Shown here one piece after another: positions 1 through 9,511 of a DNA stretch of 64,000 bases. The notes under the pieces were generated by a model, which saw only the letters and a program-made list of their open reading frames with translations, did not search any database and was not told the DNA's origin. This stretch comes from Cylindrotheca closterium. Lineage: Eukaryota > Bacillariophyta > Bacillariophyceae > Bacillariales > Bacillariaceae. The stretch covers positions 23,303 through 87,302 of the forward strand of contig CAKOGP040002369.1 in assembly GCA_933822405.4 (NCBI GenBank). The letters are read 5' to 3'. Position 1 is the first letter of the stretch, and each line of letters opens with the position of its first letter. Both the position numbers and the translations under genes were made by a program.

Positions 1-93
1 ATATTCGTTGCACTCAAGGCAAAGGGGACAAAGTTACTATTTGATTCAAGGGCCCCAACTGATCAAGAACTCGCAAATTGCCCCCACATTGAT

Positions 94-1140
94 ATGACGA
101 GCAAAGTGCCTTGGAACCCAGGTACCGTACAACTTGGAAAAATCTCAACAGTCCACGAAGACCCAATAGATGACCCAAGATCCAACGAAGCTGAATTGAG
201 ACAATTGGATCCAATCATGCAGGGAATGAACGAATGGCGCACGGTACAGCAGACAATAGTCAATGGGGAGAGATTCTTCCAACAAGTTGGACGAATGGAC
301 GATGATGCACGATTTGCAGACGTACCTGTGAGGCCGTCCTTTGTATCCGCAGAACGACACACCAAAGCAACGGCAGAAAACCTATCTGAACGACTAGGAA
401 TCGGTTTGCACAGAGCACGCGCCACCTTGAGATCGACACTACAAAGGGGAACACGATCCGCCATACTACCACTGGCAAGGAGGTACTGAGCGGACCGCAT
501 GTTCCTAAGACCAAGACTGAAAGGCAAGTTCTCAACCAACACAGCCTATTTCAACCACAAGTCGATACGAGGCAACATCGCAAGCCAGATCTATTTCCAC
601 AAGAGCGGTTTCTACAGTTGCCATCATCTCTCAAAAGTGGACGACAAGCAAGTTGGGCCGACCCTCAAGAAATTCATAGCTGACTACGGTATACCAGAGC
701 ACCTCACGATGGACGGAGCAGCAGTACAAGTGGGACGCAACACGAGCTTTATGGAAACGATCAACAGAGCCGCGATTAACTACCACATCTCCAGACCATA
801 CCGACCGGAAGAAAACCCAGCCAAAGGGGGGATCAGAGAGCTCAAGCGACGATTCTACAGATTGATAGTCAAGCATGCGATACCAGAACGGCTATGGGAC
901 TTTGTGCTCGATTATGTGGTTGATACCATGAACATCACCGCCAACTACTCAAGATATTCTGACGGACGAGTACCGCTTGAAGTGATCACTGGACTTTACG
1001 ATTTATGGATGGGTATACTACCGCACAGACGGCGCCCTGGGGACAAACGAAATAGGACAATGGTTGGGAGTGTCACACAGGACGGGTCCGATGATGACGT
1101 ATTGGATATTACCGAGGAGTGGCCGCCCAATCTCAACTGA
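94..1140 (+). pseudogene. Copia GAG-pre-integrase and integrase core, broken
   Basis: Translation from 94 gives a GAG-pre-integrase-like stretch (residues around SAERHTKATAENLSERL) that runs into an RRY-stop-AD sequence. The TGA at 487-489 replaces a codon, probably Arg, in an otherwise continuous frame. From 499 the integrase core continues: the second catalytic Asp lies in TMDGA, and the catalytic Glu region is in NPAKGGIRELKRRF. After about 1010 the conserved continuation (IGQWLGVSHRTG) is found in another frame, so the run ending at 1140 is a frameshifted tail. The element's integrase is therefore not functional. Confidence 0.85.
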
Positions 1141-1149
1141 CACTGTCCA

Positions 1150-2050
1150 GAACATCACAGAAACAGAGAAACAGACCAACGTGGTCAAAGAACAAATGGC
1201 GTAATGGACAACTGATGTATCCAAAATCCTTGATGCAAGGACAGGAGACATCAGTTGGGGGAAAGATGAGATACCGCCACAATTGATGTTCGACTTCAGA
1301 TTGGAAGACGAAGAATTCAAATGCAACTTCAACAAGTTGATCAAGGCCGAAGATGTTGACGATGGTACGCTCCAGGGGACCACAGAGACTGACAACATTG
1401 ACGCACAGAACTACGTCAATATGGAGATTGGCCTAAGACGGGGACAAGAAGGGGAGTTGCAACGTGCAGTTGTACGCAGGAGACTCGTTGATGCAGAAGG
1501 AAACCCAATGGGTGTAGCAAACAACAACCAGTTACTTGACACGAGACAATACAAAGTCGAATACGAAGATGGAAGCACCAAAAACAAGTGGACGAACATG
1601 GACACAGACACTTACTAATGGAAGAGATCACGGAACATCGTTCTGATGAGAAGGCAGTAAAGATGAAAGATGCCTTTTATCCCCTCGCAAGTGGAGCGCA
1701 ACGAAGACGGCACACAACAGCAGGGTGGGACTTCTACGTTACTTGGAAAGGTGGTTCCTCAAATTGGATACCTCTGAAAGATATGAAGGAGTCTTTCCCG
1801 ATTGAAGTGGCCGTTTACGCGATAAGCAAGGGCATCCAAGACGAACCCGCTTTTGCATGGTGGATCCCCCACGTTGTTCGAAAGCGAAAGCGATTCCTTG
1901 GCAAAGTAAAATCGAAGTACTGGGAACGTACGCACAAGTACGGAATACGTATCCCAAAATCAATCAAAGAGGCCATCAAAATCGACAAAGCAAATTGGGA
2001 CACGTTATGGCAAGACTCAATTCAAATGGAGATGAAAAACAATCGAGTCG
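1150..2050 (+). pseudogene. Copia integrase-RT linker with chromodomain-like segment
   Basis: Two frames (1283-1618 and 1588-2103) carry the region between integrase and reverse transcriptase. It includes a QYKVEYEDGS motif and then GWDFYVTWKGG-SNWIPLKDMKES, followed by EPAFAWWIPHVVRKRKRF. The VTWKGG-x-NWIPLKD pattern has the spacing of a chromodomain (aromatic, WKG, W-x-P), although the first aromatic-cage strand is weak. The segment ends just before the RT domain. A TAA near 1616 and an overlapping frame change show decay. Confidence 0.6.
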
Positions 2051-2053
2051 CTT

Positions 2054-2740
2054 TTGAAGAAGCTGATGGGATACAAAAAGATCACGGGACACCTAGTATT
2101 TGACGTGAAACTAGGGGAAAACTTCCGAAGGAAAGCGAGGTACTGCGCTGATGGACACAAGACTGAAGCACCCGCAGCATTGACCTACAGTACGGTAGTG
2201 TCCCGCGATTCAGTTCGGATACTACTGATGATAGCAGCGCTAAACGGATTAGACTTGCAATGCGCGGATATTCAAAACGCATTCCTCACTGCACCAGCAA
2301 TCGAAAACTGCTACCTGGTAGCAGGACCCGAGTTTGGAGAAGAAGAAAGCAAAGTATTTATCGTAAGAAGAGCATTATATGGCTTAAAAAGTTCATCCAC
2401 AGTATTCAGATCACACCTGGCGGAGACTTTGGAGGATTACGGCTTCAGCTCGTCAACTGCCGACCCAGACGTTTGGGTGCGAGCGGCAGTGAAACCTGAC
2501 GGCGAGGAATACTACGAATACATCCTTTGCTACGTCGACGACATCCTATGTATGTCGATGAAAGCCAAAGAAGTGATGGAAGGAATTGGAAGGTATTCAA
2601 GTTCAAGAAAGGGAAGATCGAACCTCCAGAAAGCTACCTGGGAGCTAGGTTACGAAAGAAGACTTTGGATGGACACGACATGTGGACGATGTCAAGTTAT
2701 GACTACGTCGTGGCAGCAGTCAAAAACGTCAAGGAAACAT
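2054..2740 (+). pseudogene. Copia reverse transcriptase, broken
   Basis: The frame encodes RT motifs in order: KARYCADGHKTEA, the catalytic AD-IQNAFL block, the RRALYGLKSS block and the YVDD box at about 2530-2541 (CYVDDILCMS). After about 2590 the homologous C-terminal RT sequence (FKFKKGKIEPPESYLG) is in a different frame, so an indel separates the palm from the thumb/connection. Both YVDD aspartates are present, so the decay is by frame loss rather than loss of the active site. Confidence 0.88.
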
Positions 2741-3624
2741 TAAAGGACAGCCCAAAATGGAAAATGCCCAAGAATGCACCAACGCCGATGACTAGTGCCT
2801 ATGAACCGGAGATGGATGGATCAAGCGAATTAGGACGAGAAGACCATACCTACTTCCAAGAGTTGATTGGGATATTACGATGGGCGACAGAGATTGGACG
2901 AGTCGATATCTTACTGGAAGTATCACTCCTGAGCCAGTATCAAGCAGCTCCAAGGGAAGGACACATGGAACAAGCATTGAGGATATTTGCTTTCTTGGAT
3001 ACCTTCCCAAAATTGACCCTTTATTATGATTGGAGGACGCCAAACATAGACTATTCCAAGTTAAGATCCTCCAGGGAAGATTTCGAGGCATACTACCGAG
3101 ATGCGACGGAAGAGATGCCACACAACACACCCAAACCAAGGGGACGAAGTGTAGGAAGTACTGCATGGGTAGATGCTTCACATGGTGCCAATAAGAAAAC
3201 GCGGAAATCACATACAGGGTACATAATTTTCCTCAACCGGGCACCTATCTTTTGGCACAGCAAGCGACAGAATACGGTAGAAGCGAGTACTTTTGGTTCC
3301 GAATTCATTGCTTTGAAGTCATGCATCGAAGCGATCATGCATTTGAGATTCAAATTGAGGATGTTCGGAATACCTTTGGAAGAAGGACCATCGCACGTAT
3401 TCTGCGACAACAAGAGCGTGGTGACGAATTCAACAATGGTCGAATCCACTTTGAACAAGAAGCATAATTCGATCGCTTATCATTACACCAGGTGGAAGTG
3501 CCAACGTGGCTGCAGGAGTTGTCGACGTATCGTGGATTGCAGGAATGTTGAACTCGCTGATGCCTTCACGAAACGATTGACACTAGAAAGGAGAGGGCGA
3601 CTATTTGGGGAATGGACGTACTAG
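2590..3624 (+). pseudogene. Copia RT connection and RNase H domain
   Basis: The frame contains the RT connection (ELIGILRWATEIGRVDILLEVS) and then a copia-type RNase H: the first Asp in WVDASHG, the Glu in FGSEFIALKSC, the Asp in FCDNKSV, and the terminal LADAFTKRL typical of Ty1/copia polyprotein ends. The sequence near 3480-3540 (HYTRWKCQRGCRSC) departs from the usual form, suggesting a local compensated frameshift. The stop at 3622-3624 is close to the expected pol end. Confidence 0.87.
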
Positions 3625-3870
3625 ACGAGTTATCGGCGAACTGGATCCCAACGTTGGAACCCAATTCGAGGGGACCAAATGAAGGCTACCGTGCTATTGC
3701 ACACGCATGCAATGGTTCGTGTCCGTAAGTGAACGGGATCGGCCTTCGTGGAAGCCTGTCGATGAAACGACGATAACAACACTCTTTTTAAGAATACGAT
3801 TCGATCTACATTACTATCTTTAACATCTACTACTTCGTAAGTCAACACCCTCGTAATAACATAACGATTA

Positions 3871-4024
3871 CATATATATGTCTATATTTTGACAAAAAAA
3901 AATTTTAAAAAATAAAAAGAGTGGCAAAATGAACCTTCGAGAGTAGCTACCGTACTGTACCGTATAGGCGAATGAACCTACTAGTTAACCGGTGTCCCGA
4001 AATCGTATATTATAAAAAGATCGG
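3871..4024. other. Element-flanking A/T-rich spacer
   Basis: This stretch holds an A-rich run (3893-3921) and no convincing coding signal. It separates the copia remnant from a decayed DUF285 fragment. Confidence 0.4.
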
Positions 4025-4440
4025 ACTTCCTGCTCGACAGACAGCGATTCTGGTAGAAGGATGATGCTCCTTCAAGCATGAGGAACATATTCAGTATAGC
4101 AGAAACGTCTCAGGATGATTTGTCTGGATTGAAATCGGGTGCTTGGTAGAATATCGTATTCATGTTGTTCTTCGTCAGAGACAAAACATTCCATGGTGAC
4201 AAGTCATCAGTGAAGGATGATGCTTCTTTGAACATTCCATTCATGGACTTGACCGATGAAACTTCGCATGATGACAATTCTTGAATGAAGATGCGTTCGC
4301 GAACAATTGTATTCATGTTCGTCACAGAAGAAACGTCGCAGCATGATATGTTTTGGTTGAGTGAAGATGCATGGATGAACATTGCATTCATATCGAAACC
4401 TCCCATGATGACAAGTCTTGTCGATCAAGAAGACGCTGTA
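4025..4440 (-). pseudogene. Decayed DUF285 (BspA-like) repeat protein fragment
   Basis: On the minus strand the translation shows repeated units of the form MNxMF-x-ASSLNQNIS-x-DVSSVTNMN, the DUF285/BspA-like repeat found in secreted or surface proteins of protists and mycoplasmas. The repeats continue past a TGA at 4110-4112 that stands where the repeat has Trp (SSW-DVS). Further units (NMFLMLEGASSF) are recognisable beyond it before homology fades. No start codon or signal peptide is visible upstream. This is a pseudogene remnant; a functional gene is unlikely. Confidence 0.72.
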
Positions 4441-6116
4441 CACCCCATGGCTCGACTGGTATCAGCCCAAAGAACAATCAGTACGAGGACAAGGAAGCAG
4501 CTCAACATGTGCATGGCAGGCAGAAAAAGAAGAAGGATCATCCGACTCTTTCGAATACGGAAAGAGCTGTTAGAGTATTGTATTCATGTTTGCAAGCACT
4601 GCATGGCAATGAGTATGAGTCGGATTAGCTTTTATGTTCGGCCCCTCGAACGGACAGAACTCAATTCGAATGGTATGGAGGATCGATTCCAAAAATGAGA
4701 GAGGTAGTGATTGGTGAGAGTGAAGATCAGTTTGGGTCTTTCAATCGTCGGAGAAAACTCAAATTTGGAGAGCCACAGCACTTGATTTTCGGCCAACCCG
4801 ACGATGATTGTCCATGCTGAATGAGTGCCGAGGAGAAACAGACAAGCAAAGAAGGTGCCGAAGCCAAAGATGCTCAATCAGGAAAGTCGGAAATGATTCG
4901 CTATAATTTCAAGAAAGTAGAGCTTGTTTAGAAGTTGGAGGCACCGGGCAAGGCTGTCAATCGACCAAAAGTGATTCTTCAAAAGAGATGCACCGACTGC
5001 GGAATTGCATCTCCGAAATGAGCGGGAAGATCAGGCAGGGTCGGAGGAATAAGCCGAAAGAGATGTTGGGAGTATAGGTTCTTAATTGATACAGATGTGG
5101 TGCCGACAAATGAACTTTTGAAGACTTGTGATTCCGGGAGCGAATTGCGTTGAAAGACGCGGATGCCAGCTTACGTGAATTTCAAGATGAAAAGACGATG
5201 CTACAATATCATGCTGAAGGCAGGAGTACGGCTGGTTGTCAAGGAGAGCTTGGAGTCTATCGAACTTCGTCATTGAGGTTTGTTGTGATGTCTTGGACGA
5301 GTGGAACATCTTGCCCTTAGGGTTGAAGGATCGGACGAGTGGAACATCTTGCCCTTAGGGTTGAAGGATCCAGACAAGGACAAGTTCCCAGTGCCAAATA
5401 TATCCTGGGCTTACAGTATTGTTCCGTCACTATACGCATGTTCTACGAAATGCGAGAGATTTTGGTTGGGAACGTAACAGTATTGCGCACCGTACCAGGT
5501 ACGTGTAATGTAAGATCGGAACGCTCCATCGAGGTTCTGCTGAGAATAAGAGCGGTTCGTGCAGCAGACGCAGTGCATGATTCAGTTCCCTGGTCGGGAA
5601 GTTGGCATTCTCTGAACGATTGGACCCGCGTAGGCGGCTTTTGTGGAGGCGAAGATGAGCCTGAAGCTGCAAAGAGTTCAGAAAGATGCAGTGTTTTGTT
5701 CGCGATTCCAAAGTCAATAAGTATGTATAATATTTTTACAAAAATGCACAGCCACTTCTGAATTTCAATCTGCACAGAAACTTTATGAGCTTCGTATGTT
5801 CGCATCGGGGTCACATTTTCGTCAAAATTCATGTACCAAGTTTCTGATATATATGCATGGCAAAGTGGATGCGCTTGCAATGAGAGCGAATGACGGTGAC
5901 TGACGAGAAATATAATGGTGCTGTTTATCAGGAGATTATTATTCCTGCAGAACTGTAAGAACAGTATGTGACGTAAAATACCAAGCTATTAACACCTGAC
6001 TTGTGCTCTTCCCCTTCTTCCATTCTCGACAAGACTAACAGTAGTGAGGTGAAAGACAAAGCTACAATCACCTGTCATATACTCTTCTTCTCACAATTTT
6101 CTGCAAGAACTCAATC
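4441..6116. other. Gene-poor interval
   Basis: About 1.7 kb with only short, mutually overlapping open frames that show no family motif. A 38-bp direct duplication lies at 5295-5370. No RNA gene was recognised. The last 150 bp probably contain the promoter and 5' UTR of the gene starting at 6117. Confidence 0.4.
5295..5370. repeat. 38-bp tandem duplication
   Basis: The unit starting GGACGAGTGGAACATC and ending GTTGAAGGATC occurs twice back to back (5295-5332 and 5333-5370) with no mismatch that I see. It looks like a simple recent slippage or unequal-exchange duplication. Confidence 0.9.
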
Positions 6117-7212
6117 ATGCTTAATATCAATACCAACTTCCCTGGAGCAATGGACAACAAGCTACGCCTGACAGCAGGATGCTCTGAATCAAACTTCCAA
6201 CGGGAAGGTTGCCGCTGGATCGATCCATTCCCACTCACTCATGCGAAGAATCTGAGTTATCGAGATGACAAAGAGTTTGATTTGGGACCCCTTCTCGACT
6301 ATGTACCGTCCTCGACATTAGTTGATCAATCGTCTGAGAACATGCTCAAACGACCCATCATCCAGATCGAAGACAGTGACTACAAAAACCACAGCAGAGC
6401 AACTCGTTTCAAACGATATCGTACATGCAACGATGTCGCAATCAGTAGTGCTGCTGATGTGATCCCAGATGACTCAATCAGTGCTGCTGATGTGACCCCA
6501 GATGCTTCAATCGGTGCTGCTGATGTGTTGTTCCCAGATGTGGAAATCAGTGCCGCTGATGTCTTCCCAGATGTGGCAACAAGTGCTGCTTCTGCTGCTG
6601 CTGCTCATAATGTGACCCCAGAGGCGCAGGAATACCCCCGTTTTCGAAATTATCAAGAAGAGCAGTGGCAGAACCAATTCCAGGCTCTTTTGGAGTTCAA
6701 ACAGAAGCATGGACATTGCTGTGTTCCAAACAAACACGATGAAAATCCAGTTCTAGGACGATGGGTAAGTTCATAAAGCTTCTCTTTGGCATTATCAGAC
6801 GAGGACACCTAGCATCTAACACTTCATGATTATGCATCAGGTCAAGAGACAAAGATACCAACACAAGCTGCTCCAGCAGGGGAAGAAATCCACGCTGGTC
6901 CCTCACCGCGTCAAAGCATTGGAGGATGCTGGCTTCATCTGGGATTCTCATTCGGCTCTATGGGAAGAGCGGCTGAATGAACTCAAAGCTTATCGCCAAG
7001 TCCATGGCCACAGCAATGTACCGTCGACTTACACTGCAAATGCGCAGCTATCGACTTGGGTAAAATGCCAGCGCCGCCAGTACAAGTTATTCTTGGAGGG
7101 CGACCCGTCCTCCAACCTGACACCAGAGCGCATATCCGCTTTGAACCAGATCGGCTTTCAGTGGTGTGGACGGCTGGCCAGAAGGAAAAGTACAAGACCC
7201 TCGTACTATTAA
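6117..7212 (+). CDS. Helicase-associated (HA) domain protein, two exons
   Basis: CDS join(6117..6764,6841..7212), 339 residues. The 76-bp intron begins GTAAGT and ends CAG, and splicing restores LGRW-VKRQR, the core of a helicase-associated repeat (PF03457). Two or more HA repeats are visible: EEQWQNQFQALLEFKQKHGH-C-VP to the end of the first unit, then WEERLNELKAYRQVHGHSNVP-x-LSTWVKCQRRQYK with LTPERISALNQIGFQW. HA repeats are common stand-alone modules in diatom proteins, with a suggested nucleic-acid-binding role. No helicase motor is present. Residues about 108-165 hold imperfect SAADV-x-PD repeats. The exact function is unknown. Confidence 0.85.
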
Positions 7213-7376
7213 GTGCCAATTATATGCCACCACAAATGCACTTCTAAAAACCAAAGTGAAGATGCCGATTTTTCGATGATTTGTATCCTAATCCTAATAT
7301 AGGATAATACATATTATACTACATACTAATATTTTAATTGCTACCTATACACAAAATGGAGGACGAAGAGAGTAGA

Positions 7377-7743
7377 TTAGTTGTCGAATCTGTTACTGGG
7401 CAGCTGGTCTCCAGCAATGGCATAGAAAGATCTGCATTGCTTGGCAGCCGCAGACCCCACGAACAGAGATTTTGATTGAATCTTATGATGACAAGTCTTG
7501 ATTGAAAGATGATGCTTTGTAGAACATCCGGCACGTATCATAAGCAGAACAAATTTCCAAGATGATATGGCTTGATTGTTGAAAGACGATGCTCGATAGA
7601 ACAATCCATTCATTGTCCAAGAGAGAAGAAACATCCCATGACGATATGTTGTCTTGGTTAAAGGAAAATCCACGGCTGAACATGTTCCTCATTATCGGGG
7701 AATCTGTTGATAGGCAGCTGGTCTTGCTCTGCATCTTTAGCAT
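7377..7743 (-). pseudogene. Second decayed DUF285-like fragment
   Basis: Minus-strand translation gives MRNMFSRGFSFNQD, ISSWDVSSL, NGLFYRASSFNNQAISSW and MFYKASSFNQDLSS, clear DUF285-type repeats, but they fall in two frames (7483-7743 and 7377-7673). The block lies immediately downstream of the metallophosphoesterase stop on the same strand, with no start or signal sequence of its own. A segment of about 25 bp (gaccagctgcc...acagattc) occurs twice inside it. This is a pseudogene fragment. Confidence 0.7.
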
Positions 7744-7750
7744 CTAAATA

Positions 7751-9022
7751 TCATCGTATTTCCAAAACAATGCCATCCGCTCGGTAGTCTGGTTTGGGCC
7801 GACTCTGGTATCCCCTTTGATTGGATACCACTCGTACTAGTTTTTCGCTACTACCATTACCAGTACTGCTTGTTTCGTTTTGCGTCAATGCCAGATCAAA
7901 ATTGTAATGGGTATGTCCACAAGCCCATATGTCAATGGGAGAGTATGGATGGACCATCAAGGACTGGAGATCGGACGAAAAGCAGTGCGTCGAGTCCATG
8001 CCTTCGTATTGTGGTGCCGAGGTACCAATCATCAAGGGCGTGTGGTGCGTGAGCACAATAACCTTAGTCTGTTGTTCTTGGTGGTGGTGGTGTTGCCCTT
8101 GCTGTTGATGTTGTGCTCGTATCTTGTTTTGGTCATAAATGGTCTGTAATTGGGTTTGGAGCCAATTCAAATTGTCTCGATACCATTGCCGGGTTTCTGA
8201 GGCTCGGAGTAGGCGAGGGGCTGTTTCCGAAGGCGCGTGATTGTAACTTAATCGATAGTCATTGAGAAAGTGCTCGGCTTCTTCCAAGTAATTGTCGGGA
8301 ATGTCGGACCACAGTGTAGTGGCCAAGACCACAACGTTTCCATTCCACATGGGAATGACGGACTTTTCCAAATACTTCAAATTGGGTCTTTCCGAAGCTA
8401 CCTGTTGCAACCAGGCATCTTGTTCCGTCACACTGTAGTGAGTCCCACCATGGTTGTAGTATTCGTGATTTCCAGCTAGGAACCAAACCTCCTCAAACCG
8501 ATCGCATTGCGACAAGAGAAATTTCCGAAGCTGCTGAGTACAAGCATAGCCGACATCTCCTAATAGAGCCAAAATGGGAGCCTTGGGCTCAATGAGGAAG
8601 TTCAAGTCTTCGTCTTCACCAAAGAACTCAATGTGCAAGTCGGAAGCTATTTGAATTCGGACTGGTCCTGTCGAGTTGGTTACAGTAGCATAATTGTTCG
8701 ACTCCATTTGGATTATGTCAGTCTCAGGTTGCTTTGATGGTTTCTCTATTCTTGTTGACTCTATTGCCGCAGTCTTGACTTTTATTTCGCCTGAATTGGA
8801 AAGTTCACTGCTGTCCTGCTGAAACCCGCCATTCGACTTCATCAGATCAAAGAAGGCAAAGAAGAACAACGGAATCAAGAAGCCAATTGCAACGAGGACC
8901 TTCCAGATGTAATCTCTGTGCCCCGTCTGATTCTGGTTTCTCTCTTTCTTCTGGCCCTTGTTGTTTGCCCTTGTACTATCCGTTTCGGCAATGGTTTTAG
9001 GCTGCTTCGAAACCAAACTCAT
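7751..9022 (-). CDS. Membrane-anchored calcineurin-like metallophosphoesterase
   Basis: Uninterrupted 423-residue protein. A basic N-terminus precedes one hydrophobic segment (about residues 39-60), suggesting a type II signal anchor, then a low-complexity stem to about residue 118. The catalytic domain shows all metallophosphoesterase metal-ligand motifs in order: SDLH (D128, H130), GDVG (D156), GNHE (184-187), THH near residue 330 and GHTH near residue 375. These ligate a dinuclear metal centre that hydrolyses phosphoesters; the substrate is not predictable. Residues about 300-320 are Gln/His-rich. It is divergent from the plastid-protein gene at 9512. A broken relative of its C-terminus lies at 28418. 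Confidence 0.9.
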   Translation of the reverse strand: MSLVSKQPKTIAETDSTRANNKGQKKERNQNQTGHRDYIWKVLVAIGFLIPLFFFAFFDLMKSNGGFQQDSSELSNSGEIKVKTAAIESTRIEKPSKQPETDIIQMESNNYATVTNSTGPVRIQIASDLHIEFFGEDEDLNFLIEPKAPILALLGDVGYACTQQLRKFLLSQCDRFEEVWFLAGNHEYYNHGGTHYSVTEQDAWLQQVASERPNLKYLEKSVIPMWNGNVVVLATTLWSDIPDNYLEEAEHFLNDYRLSYNHAPSETAPRLLRASETRQWYRDNLNWLQTQLQTIYDQNKIRAQHQQQGQHHHHQEQQTKVIVLTHHTPLMIGTSAPQYEGMDSTHCFSSDLQSLMVHPYSPIDIWACGHTHYNFDLALTQNETSSTGNGSSEKLVRVVSNQRGYQSRPKPDYRADGIVLEIR

Positions 9023-9511
9023 GGCTTTACCAGTACCGGTACAACACGAAAGAAATAAACTGCGGCAAATAAAATCATCATGAGAGAGAGATATACCGAT
9101 TGGTAATATTGCGCTTTACGGTTAAAAACCAGTTGAGTTGGGAAGGGAGTTTCTGAAATGAGTCGTTGGACTGCTTTTCAGAAAAATCGTCGATCACAAA
9201 ATCACGATCGCGATGATTCAACAAAAGATGACTGACGTCATAGGATCCAAAGACGACGGACCAAGCCAGACACTAGCAGGAGTACGTGGAAGCAAATAGC
9301 AAATCTTGTGTTCAACTTTCCCGATGGATGCGTAGGAAACGTACGTGTTGAAGGGTGATGGGCAACAGGAACATCGGCCGGAGGAGTGCGTTTGAGGACC
9401 CTCCAACGATCCTAACTCCGTCATCACAGGTGCTCTCTTTCCTCTCCCTCTCTCTCTCGCTCTCTTTGGACACACCAACATCATCAACAAACCCCTCAAA
9501 CAAATAGAAAA
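9023..9511. promoter_or_regulatory. Bidirectional promoter interval with a CRE-type palindrome
   Basis: 489 bp between divergent genes. It contains TACCGGTA at 9034-9041, 11 bp upstream of the metallophosphoesterase ATG, and a perfect TGACGTCA at 9233-9240, 272 bp upstream of the plastid-protein ATG. A CT-rich tract at about 9436-9467 precedes the latter start. TGACGT-type elements mediate CO2/cAMP-responsive transcription in Phaeodactylum; that this copy is active is inference. Confidence 0.5.
9233..9240. promoter_or_regulatory. CRE-like site TGACGTCA
   Basis: Perfect 8-bp palindrome matching the consensus bound by bZIP factors. It lies 272 bp upstream of a plastid-targeted gene. Only the sequence match is seen; function is not shown. 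Confidence 0.4.

Larger units (their letters stand above)
1..3870 (+). mobile_element. Degenerate Ty1/copia LTR retrotransposon, 5' end outside window
   Basis: The order integrase, linker, reverse transcriptase, RNase H on the plus strand is that of Ty1/copia (Pseudoviridae-type) elements, as in the CoDi elements of diatoms. The reading frame is interrupted by an in-frame TGA at 487-489, a frame change near 1010, a TAA near 1202 and further frame changes near 1615, 2050 and 2590, so this copy cannot make its polyprotein. The gag region and 5' LTR lie upstream of base 1. A 3' LTR should follow the RNase H end at 3624, probably within 3630-3870, but without the 5' LTR its edges cannot be set. 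An A-rich tract at 3893-3921 follows. Confidence 0.88.
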
